Source: Cellulosilyticum sp.
Lineage (GTDB): Bacteria; Bacillota; Clostridia; Lachnospirales; Cellulosilyticaceae
Assembly (NCBI GenBank): GCA_029851645.1
Contig: JARKVN010000016.1
Span: 1 to 38,593, forward strand
Direction: 5' to 3'
Length of the DNA: 38,593 nt
A program made the position numbers and the translations under genes. The notes beneath the pieces are model-generated. The model was given only the letters and a program-made list of their open reading frames with translations, was not told the origin of the DNA and ran no database searches. Positions 16,713 through 26,131 of the stretch are shown piece by piece (position 1 is the first letter of the stretch; every line of letters begins with the position of its first letter).

Positions 16713-18431
16713 ATGAATAAAAAAGGATTAGGAACTATTTTAGCAGGAACAGCATTAGTAGGCGCTGCAGTAGCAGCAACTTGTTACAATAAAGAGAAAA
16801 AGAAAAAAGAAGCTAAAGGATTACCTGAAATAAGTAGTGCATCATTTGAAGAAGGTCGTCAAATTTATTTTGTTGGTGGAGGACTTGCTTCATTAGCAGG
16901 GGCAGCTTACTTAATTCGTGATTGCCATATTGCAGGGGCTAATATTCATGTGTTTGAGGGGATGCATGTTTTAGGCGGAAGTAATGATGGAGCTGGAGAT
17001 GTAACAAATGGTTTTGTGTGCCGTGGTGGTAGAATGCTTAATGAAGAAACTTATGAAAATTTCTGGGAGCTTTTCTCTAGTATTCCATCTTTAGATATGC
17101 CAGGCATGAGTGTTACAGAAGAAATCTTGAACTTTGACCATTTGCATCCAACTCATGCACAAGCACGTTTAATTGATAAACATGGGGTGATTCAAGATGT
17201 TCACTCAATGGGATTTGATACAAAAGACCGTTTATTACTAGGGAAATTGATGGCAACACCAGAAGAAAAATTAGATGACTTAACCATTGAAGATTGGTTT
17301 GAAAGTAGTCCACACTTTTTCACTACAAACTTCTGGTATATGTGGCAGACTACTTTTGCTTTCCAAAAATGGTCCAGTCTATTTGAATTCAAACGTTATA
17401 TGAACCGTATGATTTTTGAATTCTCACGTATTGAAACCCTTGAAGGTGTTACAAGAACGCCTTATAACCAATATGAATCAGTTATTGTACCATTACACAC
17501 TTTCCTTGAAAAACATGGGGTGCAATTCCATACGAATACAACAGTTACAGACATTGATTTTAGGGAAGGTAAAGCACTTACTGTTTCAAGAATCCACCTT
17601 GAAAGGCCAGAAGGTAAAGAAACCATTGAACTAGCACCACAAGATATTTGTATTATGACTAATGCTTGTATGACAGATAGTGCAACGCTAGGAGATTTCC
17701 ATACAGCACCAGAATACAATCCAAGTAAGCCAATTTCAGGGGAACTTTGGAGTAAAGTGGCAGCTAAAAGAGAGGGACTTGGAAATCCAGAACCATTTTT
17801 CGGACATCCTGATCAAACCAACTGGGAGAGCTTTACAGTAACTTGTAAAGGAAATAAACTTCTTAAAATGATTGAGAAATTCTCAGGAAATATTCCAGGT
17901 AGTGGTGCACTAATGACCTTTAAAGACTCTAACTGGCTGATGAGTATTGTAGTAGCAGCGCAGCCACACTTCAAAAATCAACCTATAGATACTACCATTT
18001 TCTGGGGCTATGGTCTATATACTGATAAGGTAGGAAATTATGTAAAGAAACCAATGCGTGATTGTACAGGAGAAGAACTTCTTACAGAACTCATTCATCA
18101 TTTCCATTGGGAAGACCAACTAGATGAAATTATGGAAGATGTTGTGAATGTTATTCCATGTATGATGCCATATATTGATGCACAGTTCCAACCACGTAAA
18201 ATGACAGATCGTCCACAAGTGGTTCCAGAAGGCTCAACAAACTTTGCAATGATTAGCCAATTTGTTGAAATTCCTGAAGATATGGTATTTACAGAGGAAT
18301 ATTCAGTACGTGCAGCAAGAATTGCTGTTTATAAACTACTAGGATATACTGACAAAGAAATTTGTCCAGTCACACCATATCACAAAAATCCAAAGGTATT
18401 AAAGCAGGCCTTAAAAACAGCCTATAGATAA
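16713..18431 (+). CDS. ohyA: Oleate hydratase (MCRA family) with N-terminal TM-like segment
   Basis: 'QIYFVGGGLASLAGAAYLIRDCHIAGANIHVFEGMHVLGGSNDGAG', 'RGGRMLNEETYENFWELFSSIPSL'. ATG 16713 preferred (RBS agaaagga) over the ORF-track start 16623. Confidence 0.93.
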   Translation: MNKKGLGTILAGTALVGAAVAATCYNKEKKKKEAKGLPEISSASFEEGRQIYFVGGGLASLAGAAYLIRDCHIAGANIHVFEGMHVLGGSNDGAGDVTNGFVCRGGRMLNEETYENFWELFSSIPSLDMPGMSVTEEILNFDHLHPTHAQARLIDKHGVIQDVHSMGFDTKDRLLLGKLMATPEEKLDDLTIEDWFESSPHFFTTNFWYMWQTTFAFQKWSSLFEFKRYMNRMIFEFSRIETLEGVTRTPYNQYESVIVPLHTFLEKHGVQFHTNTTVTDIDFREGKALTVSRIHLERPEGKETIELAPQDICIMTNACMTDSATLGDFHTAPEYNPSKPISGELWSKVAAKREGLGNPEPFFGHPDQTNWESFTVTCKGNKLLKMIEKFSGNIPGSGALMTFKDSNWLMSIVVAAQPHFKNQPIDTTIFWGYGLYTDKVGNYVKKPMRDCTGEELLTELIHHFHWEDQLDEIMEDVVNVIPCMMPYIDAQFQPRKMTDRPQVVPEGSTNFAMISQFVEIPEDMVFTEEYSVRAARIAVYKLLGYTDKEICPVTPYHKNPKVLKQALKTAYR

Positions 18432-18519
18432 TATAAGTAAGAAAGATTAAGCTCTTTATATCCCCTTAAGTTTCTGTTAGTTATTAAGAGGATTTCAGCT
18501 GATGAAATGAATAAGTAGA

Positions 18520-18570
18520 AAAATAGGGACGGTTCTGACCGGTATATTTGGCCAGAACCGTCCCTATTTT
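18520..18570. repeat. Perfect 18-bp inverted repeat, REP-like hairpin (AGGGACGGTTCTG family)
   Basis: AAAATAGGGACGGTTCTG (18520-18537) / CAGAACCGTCCCTATTTT (18553-18570), with an additional inner CC/GG pair. Confidence 0.65.
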
Positions 18571-18591
18571 ATATTATTAATGGCAGAAAAT

Positions 18592-18655
18592 TAATTTATA
18601 TTTTAGTGCACTAAAGTGTTGACTTTAATGCTTTAGCATACTAAAATATAAATTA
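18592..18655 (+). promoter_or_regulatory. Promoter with paired operators for the amino-acid ABC operon
   Basis: TTGACT (18619-18624), 17 nt, TAAAAT (18642-18647). Dyads TTTAGTGCACTAAA (18602-18615) and TTTAGCATACTAAA (18632-18645) lie 30 bp apart within a 16-bp inverted repeat (18592-18607/18640-18655). Confidence 0.7.
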
Positions 18656-18686
18656 GTTAAAAAAGCTAGATTAAGGAGCGATTGGA

Positions 18687-19511
18687 ATGCAAATAAAAGA
18701 ATTAATGAAGAAAGCTGTTGTATGTACAGTAGCAACAGCATTAAGTTTAGGTTTTACTGGATGTAGCAATATGAGTGGAGACGGACAAATAGAATTAGCA
18801 AGTGTATTAGATAAAGAGGCACTAATTGTAGGGCTAGATGATACTTTTGCACCCATGGGGTTTAAAGATGAAAACGGAGAAGTTACAGGCTTTGATGTAG
18901 ACCTTGCAAAGGCTATTGGGGAAAAGCTTGGTAAGGAGATTGAATTTCAAAGCATTGACTGGAGTATGAAAGAAGCAGAACTTAATGCAGGAAATATTGA
19001 CTTTATTTGGAATGGCTATACCATTACAGAAGAAAGAAAGGCTCAAGTTGCCTTTGGGACGCCTTATCTTAAAAATAGACAAATCATTGTAACGTTAGCA
19101 GGTTCAGAAATTAATTCTAAAGCTGATTTAGCTGGTAAAACTGTGGCTGCTCAAACAGGGTCTAGTGCAGTAGATGCCATGGAAGCAGAGCCAGATATTT
19201 TAGCTAGCTTTAAAGATGGTAAGCCTATTACCTATGAAAGCAACAATGATGTTTTAATGGACCTTGAAGCAGGGCGTGTGGATGCAGTCGTGGCAGATGA
19301 AATTATTGTAAAGTACTACATGAGCAAAAAAGGTGAAGAAAAATTTAAAGTGCTGGAAGAGGATTTTGGCAAAGAGGAATACGGTGTAGGTATGAGACAA
19401 AGTGATACAGATTTAGTAGAAGCATTTAACAAAGCTTATAGCAAGTTAAAAGAAGAAGGGGAACTTGCAGCCATTTCAACGAAATGGTTTGGTGAGGATA
19501 TTACAAATTAA
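18687..19511 (+). CDS. Polar amino-acid ABC transporter substrate-binding lipoprotein
   Basis: Lipobox 'LGFTGCS'; 'FAPMGFKDENGEVTGFDVDLAKAIGEKLG'. Confidence 0.95.
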   Translation: MQIKELMKKAVVCTVATALSLGFTGCSNMSGDGQIELASVLDKEALIVGLDDTFAPMGFKDENGEVTGFDVDLAKAIGEKLGKEIEFQSIDWSMKEAELNAGNIDFIWNGYTITEERKAQVAFGTPYLKNRQIIVTLAGSEINSKADLAGKTVAAQTGSSAVDAMEAEPDILASFKDGKPITYESNNDVLMDLEAGRVDAVVADEIIVKYYMSKKGEEKFKVLEEDFGKEEYGVGMRQSDTDLVEAFNKAYSKLKEEGELAAISTKWFGEDITN

Positions 19512-19563
19512 AATAGAAAATCTAGTAAGTTAGTAAGTAGTAAAAGTTTAGAGGAGGATTGAC

Positions 19564-20238
19564 ATGACAGAAGTATTGGGCAATATAGGAGAAATCATAT
19601 CATATATAGGCAAAATGATGCCACAGATGGGTGAGGGCTTAAAAGTCACCCTAAATGTATTTACATTAACACTTCTATTATCTGTGCCATTAGGTGTAGT
19701 AGTTGCCTTATGTCGGCTGTCAAAGATTAAGTTACTAAGTAAGGCTATGGCATACTATATTTTACTGATGAGAGGAACGCCTTTATTACTTCAGATTATA
19801 TTTATCTTCTTTGGATTACCTATTCTTAATATTAGTATTGACCGTATGCCAGCAGTTATTTTAGCATTCACTCTAAACTATGGTGCCTATTTTGCTGAAA
19901 TCTTTAGAGCAGGGATTGCTTCTATTGATGAGGGACAATATGAAGGGGCGGAAGTATTAGGACTTACTAAGGTAGATACATTCTTTAGAATTATTATGCC
20001 ACAAGCTATTAAGAGGGTATTGCCACCAGTAGCTAATGAAATCATTACTTTGGTGAAAGATACAGCGTTAGTCTATGCCGTTGGATTTGATGACCTCTTA
20101 AAAATAGGAAAAACAGCTACTAATAGGGACGCAACGCTAATGCCACTAGTCATGGTAGCAGTCATTTACTTACTGCTTATCTTTGTTTTATCGAAAATAC
20201 TATTCTATGTAGAAAAGAAATTTGATTACTATAAGTAA
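19564..20238 (+). CDS. Polar amino-acid ABC transporter permease
   Basis: 'GLKVTLNVFTLTLLLSVPLG', 'MRGTPLLLQI', 'EIFRAGIASIDEGQYEGAEVLG'. Confidence 0.95.
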   Translation: MTEVLGNIGEIISYIGKMMPQMGEGLKVTLNVFTLTLLLSVPLGVVVALCRLSKIKLLSKAMAYYILLMRGTPLLLQIIFIFFGLPILNISIDRMPAVILAFTLNYGAYFAEIFRAGIASIDEGQYEGAEVLGLTKVDTFFRIIMPQAIKRVLPPVANEIITLVKDTALVYAVGFDDLLKIGKTATNRDATLMPLVMVAVIYLLLIFVLSKILFYVEKKFDYYK

Positions 20239-20250
20239 GGAGGGACAGAT

Positions 20251-20937
20251 GTGTTAAAAGTAGAAGGCTTGTATAAAAATTTTGGAGAAGCAGAGGTATT
20301 AAAAGGAGTTAACTTGGAGATTAAACCAGGTGAAATAGTCGTAGTGGTCGGCGCATCAGGAGGGGGAAAAACAACTTTTCTTAGAAGTATCAACTACTTA
20401 GAGAAGTGTTCAAAGGGCAGTATACAGATTGCTGGAGACTATTTATTAAAAAATGGAGTCTATGCTTCTAAAGAGAAAATTAGAGAGATTCGCAAAAATA
20501 TTGGTCTAGTTTTTCAAGGCTTTAATCTTTTTCCACATCTATCTGTTCTAGAAAATTTAATAGAAGCACCTATCAGGGTCTTAGGGCAAAAGCCTGAAGA
20601 GGCAAAAGAAAAAGCTATGGAAATTTTAAGCTTTTTAGAGTTAGAAGCTAAAGCACAGAGCTATCCTTATGAGCTTTCAGGCGGTCAGAAACAACGTGTA
20701 GCGATTGGGAGGGCACTGGCTATGAAGCCAAAGCTGATGTGTTTTGATGAACCCACATCGGCATTAGACCCTACGCTTACAGGAGAAGTAGCAAAGCTTA
20801 TCAAAAGTCTAAGTGGTGAAGGAATGGCAATGCTTATTATTACGCATGATATGGACTTTGCCAAGATGGTGGCAGACCGCATTGTATCTATGAGTGCAGG
20901 GATGATTCTAGAGCAACATATGTATGAAAAGGTATAG
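20251..20937 (+). CDS. Polar amino-acid ABC transporter ATP-binding protein
   Basis: Walker A 'GASGGGKTT', 'LSGGQKQRVAIGRALAMKPKLMCFDEPTSALDP'. GTG start with aaggaggg RBS. Confidence 0.95.
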   Translation: MLKVEGLYKNFGEAEVLKGVNLEIKPGEIVVVVGASGGGKTTFLRSINYLEKCSKGSIQIAGDYLLKNGVYASKEKIREIRKNIGLVFQGFNLFPHLSVLENLIEAPIRVLGQKPEEAKEKAMEILSFLELEAKAQSYPYELSGGQKQRVAIGRALAMKPKLMCFDEPTSALDPTLTGEVAKLIKSLSGEGMAMLIITHDMDFAKMVADRIVSMSAGMILEQHMYEKV

Positions 20938-21005
20938 GGATATGATATAATGAGGCTAATTAATGTTAACACTTGAACTAAAGTATGTTTAGAAAGAGGA
21001 AACAA

Positions 21006-22370
21006 ATGCTTAAAGAGTATAATAAACAAATCCCAAGTGATGCCATTTGTATAATAGATAGAATAGAGAAAGCTGGTTATGAGGCCTATATAGTAGGAGG
21101 ATGCGTAAGAGACTTGCTAATGGGTAGAATACCTCATGATTGGGATATTACGACCTCGGCTAAGCCAGAGGAAGTAAAGAAAATCTTTAGAAGGACCTAT
21201 GATACTGGAATTAAACATGGAACGGTGACGGTTATACTAAATGAAGAACATTATGAAGTGACAACCTATCGAATTGAAGGGGAGTATAAGGACTTTAGAC
21301 GCCCAGAGGAGGTAAGCTTTGTAGAAGATATTACCTTAGATTTATCAAGACGTGACTTTACGATGAATGCTATTGCATATCATCCAGAAAGAGGATTTGT
21401 CGATCCGTATGAAGGACAAGAGGCGATTAAGCATAAGCGTATTTGTTCAGTAAGAAACGCAAGAGAGCGTTTTACAGAAGATGCTTTAAGAATTTTAAGA
21501 GCAGTTAGATTTTCAGCTCAATTAGGCTTTGATATAGATGAAGATACTATTATAGGAATAGAAGCTTGTAAGAGTTTATTAAGTCATATTAGTAAGGAGC
21601 GAATACGTGATGAGTTCCTAAAAATTTGTGTATCTAGTAGGCCAAGCCATATTAATCTCCTGAAAGACCTTGGTTTGTTAGAGTATATTATTCCTGAGTT
21701 TGAAAAGACTTACGGTATGCCACAAAATCATCCTCATCATGTTTATGATGTGGCACAGCATACATTAGTAGCTATGGCGAATATAGAGCCAACCGTTAGA
21801 ATGAGGCTTACTATGTTGTTACATGATTTAGGAAAGGCCTATACACGGACAACAGATCAGTATGGGATTGACCATTTTTACAATCATCCTAAGAAGTCTG
21901 TAGAGTTAGCGACTAATATATTAAAGACGTTGAAGCTAGATAATCGTATGATTAAAGAAGTAGGTTCTCTCATTTATTATCATGATTATCACATTAAGCA
22001 TAGTATTGATAGGGTTTATGTGAAGAAAGTGCTGATGGAAATTGGACCAGAGCTTTTTGACGAATTGCTTAAAGTACAAGGAGCGGATGCCAAAGCACAA
22101 AATCCAGATAAACTAGAGCCTAAGCTCGCCAGTATAGAAAAACAAAGACGATTGAAAGAAGAGATATTAGAAAGTGGAGAACCTTATCAAAAATCGATGT
22201 TAGCAATTACTGGTTTAGATTTAATGAAGGCTGGTATTCCAAAAGGAAAAGAAATAGGCTGGTTATTAGATAAGGCACTCAATCAGGTCATTTGTGACCC
22301 AAACTATAATGAGAAGGAAAAGTTATTAAACTACTGCCACAAGATTTATAAGAGTCATAATGGAGAGTAA
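21006..22370 (+). CDS. cca: CCA tRNA nucleotidyltransferase with HD domain
   Basis: 'YIVGGCVRDLLMGRIPHDWDITTSA', 'RRDFTMNAIAY', 'LLHDLGKAYT'. Start at ATG 21006 after agaaagagg. Confidence 0.94.
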   Translation: MLKEYNKQIPSDAICIIDRIEKAGYEAYIVGGCVRDLLMGRIPHDWDITTSAKPEEVKKIFRRTYDTGIKHGTVTVILNEEHYEVTTYRIEGEYKDFRRPEEVSFVEDITLDLSRRDFTMNAIAYHPERGFVDPYEGQEAIKHKRICSVRNARERFTEDALRILRAVRFSAQLGFDIDEDTIIGIEACKSLLSHISKERIRDEFLKICVSSRPSHINLLKDLGLLEYIIPEFEKTYGMPQNHPHHVYDVAQHTLVAMANIEPTVRMRLTMLLHDLGKAYTRTTDQYGIDHFYNHPKKSVELATNILKTLKLDNRMIKEVGSLIYYHDYHIKHSIDRVYVKKVLMEIGPELFDELLKVQGADAKAQNPDKLEPKLASIEKQRRLKEEILESGEPYQKSMLAITGLDLMKAGIPKGKEIGWLLDKALNQVICDPNYNEKEKLLNYCHKIYKSHNGE

Positions 22371-22375
22371 AATGA

Positions 22376-22429
22376 AATGCTAAAAGGACTGTTACATATT
22401 CGTTAGTATGTAACAGTCCTTTTAGCATT
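22376..22429. terminator. Bidirectional terminator between cca and the DUF4340 gene
   Basis: AATGCTAAAAGGACTGTTACATA / TATGTAACAGTCCTTTTAGCATT, perfect 23-bp stem, 8-nt loop. Confidence 0.8.
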
Positions 22430-23393
22430 AGCCTAGATAATCCTCAGTCTCTCCATGTAATTGGGCATATAAAGCACTAAACTGAGAAAGATCAAAGTAA
22501 GGAATCGCAACAATATTATTACTGCCATTGATTGTTGCATAACAAATGTTTTCTTCTTTACTAATGTTACCTATAACAAGTGACAGCTTGGAACCTGATT
22601 TTAAAGAAATCGTACATTTTAGAGAGGGATTATTAAACCCATAAACACTTAAAACATGCTCTGAGGCATTATCAGTAATAAACTGCTGAATCTTACTGCT
22701 TTGTAAGAAGTGAACAAATTCTGCAGCAAGAGCATCATTAATATTACTACTTGTAAAAGTAATTTCATCAGTTTCACTGTCAGAAGCTATAGGCGTTAAT
22801 ACGGCATTAACGCTCTTATAAGAAAATGATATTTGCGCCACATCAGATAAATTAAAATCTAAAAGCTGTTTATTACGCCAATCTACCTCATCTATTTTTA
22901 AAGAGACAAAGGCAGAAGAGTCCATAGTATATACTGTATTGGATAGAGGGGCATAGACATAATCCGTTGTCTTATTAACACTATCCCCTTTAATTAAGCT
23001 ATATTCGGTATTCTCCTTATCATAAAGAGAGAAAGTCATAGAAGTCTCATCAATACCATATTTACTAAGGTCTTGAGGAGCAATCTCAATGACTTCATTA
23101 AAAATAGGTTCTGCAAAGTTTTCGATTATTGTATAGATGTATAAATCATCAGCGTGTTGATTATTTAAGTTAGGTAAAACCCAGATATTATCTTGACGAA
23201 CTGCTTCAATTTGGTTTCCAGCATAAGAATAAACCACTTTATGTACATCTGTTGGAACGAGTGTCCATAAAATAGATGGAACTTCTATGGTATTTGCTAA
23301 AGAAAATGTATTTTGTTCTTTTTGATAAAAGAATAATATAGAAATGGATAATATAAATACTAAAATAGGAATCAACCAACCTGTACGCTTCAT
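22428..23393 (-). CDS. DUF4340-like protein with N-terminal TM anchor
   Basis: N-terminal TM 'WLIPILVFILSISILFFYQ', repeated 'YGIDETSMTFSLYDKENTEYSLIKGD' and 'WRNKQLLDFN' patterns. Confidence 0.7.
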   Translation of the reverse strand: MKRTGWLIPILVFILSISILFFYQKEQNTFSLANTIEVPSILWTLVPTDVHKVVYSYAGNQIEAVRQDNIWVLPNLNNQHADDLYIYTIIENFAEPIFNEVIEIAPQDLSKYGIDETSMTFSLYDKENTEYSLIKGDSVNKTTDYVYAPLSNTVYTMDSSAFVSLKIDEVDWRNKQLLDFNLSDVAQISFSYKSVNAVLTPIASDSETDEITFTSSNINDALAAEFVHFLQSSKIQQFITDNASEHVLSVYGFNNPSLKCTISLKSGSKLSLVIGNISKEENICYATINGSNNIVAIPYFDLSQFSALYAQLHGETEDYLG

Positions 23394-23599
23394 TGTACTA
23401 ACCTCACGAAATTTTGCTCATTTTTATATAACATTTGTATTATATCATAGACTAATAAATATAAAAGCAAAATTTAAAACTTCTTTTTAAAAATAAATGG
23501 GAATTAGATATTTTTTAACAAGACCTATCATATAAATTAAAAGATGAGAGAGTATTGAGGACGAGAGTAAGTGATTATTGCAAGATAGGAGGAGAAGAT

Positions 23600-24592
23600 G
23601 TGAGACCACTAGGCAAGGAGTTGACTAGCCAATATGATTTAAATATAAAAAAATATCAGTACGTACGAAGTAGCTACTACTTAGAAACCAATAAAGGCAA
23701 ATTTGCCTTGAGGAAAGTGGATTTAACAAAAGAACAATTGGGCTTTAGCTATGAGGTGGATACACATCTTAGTCAATGTAATTTCCAAGAAATTAATCAT
23801 ATTTATGCAACGAGGAAAAAAATGCCCTATGCCATATTGGGGGATGAATATTATGTCATGCAAAATTACAAGCCTTGCGAGGAAACGGACTTTAAAGATT
23901 ATGATGATTTAAGAGGCATTGTTATGACTTTGGCAAGGTTTCATAAGTGTGCTGTAGGGGTACAAAGTAAGATAAGAGCACCTGAAAAGATAAAAATTAA
24001 AAATATTTATGAATACTATATGAAGAGGCAGACTGAAAATAATAAATTAAAGAAAAATATTGCTATGCTTAAACAAAAGTCTAATTTTGAATTACTTTTC
24101 TTAGAAGATTGTGAGGATTATCGGAAACTAGAAGAGATGGCACTTGCTAATATTAGTAGAGAATTAGCAGATAAGTTGATTCAAGTTACTTTAGAAAGTA
24201 GGAGTATTAGGCATAAAGATTTTACCTATCATACAGTTAATAAGACAAGGGAAAATCAGTACATAATGAGCCAAGTTGATTTATGTAACTATGATATTCA
24301 AGTCTTAGATTTTGCACAGATACTAAGCAAAATGATGCAGAAAAATGAGTGGGATAAAAGACTTTTATTTAACCTAATTAATGAATATGATAAGGAAAGA
24401 ACTTTGTCAAAAGATGAGATGTGTCTGCTTAAATTTATGATGATTTATCCTGAAAAATATAACGGTATATGCCTTAAATATATGAGTTCAAGAAGACGAT
24501 GGAACTATAGTATGTTTGAGCAGAAATGGCAGAATATGTTATCCTATAAATCGCAGCAGATAGAAGTTGCAAAGGAGCTTCAGAATTGGTAA
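23600..24592 (+). CDS. CotS/YsxE-like spore-coat kinase-fold protein
   Basis: Resembles CotS-family architecture ('YYLETNKGKFALRKVD...', 'RHKDFTYHTV', 'QVDLCNYDIQVLDFAQIL'). RBS aggagg favours GTG 23600 over TTG 23555. Confidence 0.65.
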   Translation: MRPLGKELTSQYDLNIKKYQYVRSSYYLETNKGKFALRKVDLTKEQLGFSYEVDTHLSQCNFQEINHIYATRKKMPYAILGDEYYVMQNYKPCEETDFKDYDDLRGIVMTLARFHKCAVGVQSKIRAPEKIKIKNIYEYYMKRQTENNKLKKNIAMLKQKSNFELLFLEDCEDYRKLEEMALANISRELADKLIQVTLESRSIRHKDFTYHTVNKTRENQYIMSQVDLCNYDIQVLDFAQILSKMMQKNEWDKRLLFNLINEYDKERTLSKDEMCLLKFMMIYPEKYNGICLKYMSSRRRWNYSMFEQKWQNMLSYKSQQIEVAKELQNW

Positions 24593-24611
24593 TAAAGGTT
24601 ATTTGAATGGG

Positions 24612-24648
24612 GTTAGGGGCTACTAATAGTAGCCTATAGCCTCTTTTT
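24612..24648 (+). terminator. Terminator after the CotS-like gene
   Basis: GGCTACT-AAT-AGTAGCC core stem, then CTCTTTTT. Confidence 0.65.
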
Positions 24649-24729
24649 ACTTTAATGCCATTTTACTTACATTGACTTTTTACATGAAAAGGTTAAAATG
24701 GACTAAAGTACTTATAAAGGGGTGAAAGG

Positions 24730-26046
24730 GTGAGAAGAAATAACAAACAATTTGTAAGAAATATTATTATTGTTTCAGTAGTTGGACTTGTTATACTTAT
24801 GATCGCATTATTTGCTACACTACAAACATTTTTAGGTAAACAAAATCATAATATAGATATAGAAGAACCAGTTAGAGAAGAAGCTATGGCGCTAATAGAG
24901 GTTAGTGAAACTAGAATGATTTTAGTAAGTGAGATTAATGAGAATCAGGTTATTGGATATGATATAAAGGATAGGCGCGTATTTAATAGGAAAGTTTCAG
25001 ATACAGTTAGAATTAGTGATGCTTATGGAAAAGTACTTCCTATTACACAGATTAAGAAGGGTGATATGATAGAAGTAAGCTATCAAGAAGAAAAAGGAGA
25101 GGTTGTAGCTATTAGTAAATCGATACAAGTACAAACCTATAGACGAATTAATGGGGTTACAATAGATAAAGTGAGTCAACAAATCAATATAGGTGGGACA
25201 AACTATGCCTACACAGATAATACAATGGTTATGAGTGCTGATGGTGAAGAAATAGAAATAGGTCAGTTAGGGCCATTTGATAGTGTAAGTATTCAAATGC
25301 TACATGGTACAGTGTGGAGCATTATACTTGAAGAAATGGCTGCAAGCATGAATATGGTAGATTTACCAACCCAAAATGGACAGATAGAAATAGATAATTC
25401 TAGACTGCTTCCATTTAAGGATATCACAGAGCCTATTAAGCTCACACCAGGTAGTCATAAGATTATTATTAAAATGGAGGGATATGTAACAATTAGTGAA
25501 ACCCTTACTGTTACATCTGGAGAAGTTTATGAAATGTCTTTAGCTGATGCAGAGATTGCTTATACGACCATTCAGCCTCGTATGAATGCTGATGTTATAG
25601 ATTACACAATTAAAGTAGGAGATAAGGCGTATAAGCCAGGTGAGGCAATTAAAGTGCCACAAGGTGAGTATCTTATTGAAATAAGTGCTGAAGGCTATGA
25701 AAAATGGTCTAGAAAGGTTAAATTAGAAAAAGATATATATACTTTAAATGCAAATCTTACATTGATTAAAGATGAAAGTGAAGAAGAAGAGAATCAAAAA
25801 GTAGAGGAAGAGGCAAACAAGGAGGCTAGCCGTACCATTGTCTTAAATACAGATCCATCTGGTGCTAAGGTTTATATTAATGGTGAATATAAAGGCAATA
25901 CACCTTATACAACTACCTTGCCACATGGAAGCTATAGTGTACTATTTGAGAAAGAAGAATACATAGTATATGGTACAAATATTGTACTAAATAGTACTGA
26001 TGACCAAAGTAATTTTCTATATGTTCTAACACCACAAGGAGATTAA
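24730..26046 (+). CDS. PEGA-domain membrane-anchored protein
   Basis: N-terminal TM; PEGA-like repeats 'TPGSHKIIIKMEGYVTISETLTVTSGE', 'VPQGEYLIEISAEGYEKWSRKVKL', 'NTDPSGAKVYINGEYKGNTPYTTTLPHGSYSVLFEKEEY'. Confidence 0.85.
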   Translation: MRRNNKQFVRNIIIVSVVGLVILMIALFATLQTFLGKQNHNIDIEEPVREEAMALIEVSETRMILVSEINENQVIGYDIKDRRVFNRKVSDTVRISDAYGKVLPITQIKKGDMIEVSYQEEKGEVVAISKSIQVQTYRRINGVTIDKVSQQINIGGTNYAYTDNTMVMSADGEEIEIGQLGPFDSVSIQMLHGTVWSIILEEMAASMNMVDLPTQNGQIEIDNSRLLPFKDITEPIKLTPGSHKIIIKMEGYVTISETLTVTSGEVYEMSLADAEIAYTTIQPRMNADVIDYTIKVGDKAYKPGEAIKVPQGEYLIEISAEGYEKWSRKVKLEKDIYTLNANLTLIKDESEEEENQKVEEEANKEASRTIVLNTDPSGAKVYINGEYKGNTPYTTTLPHGSYSVLFEKEEYIVYGTNIVLNSTDDQSNFLYVLTPQGD

Positions 26047-26131
26047 GACGGTAGACTGATTTTTAGGGCATAGGAAAAGCCAAGATTTAATAAACATAGT
26101 AATAAGTAGCAATGAAGAAGGTGGTTAAGCT

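Noticed and set aside
18520-18570. GGGACGGTTCT hairpin considered as a complete insertion sequence or CRISPR repeat
   Set aside because: Only one copy in the window, no transposase ORF next to it, no regularly spaced repeats.
20685-21029. 114-aa minus-strand ORF over the ABC ATPase 3' end
   Set aside because: Antisense to the conserved NBD; no independent support.
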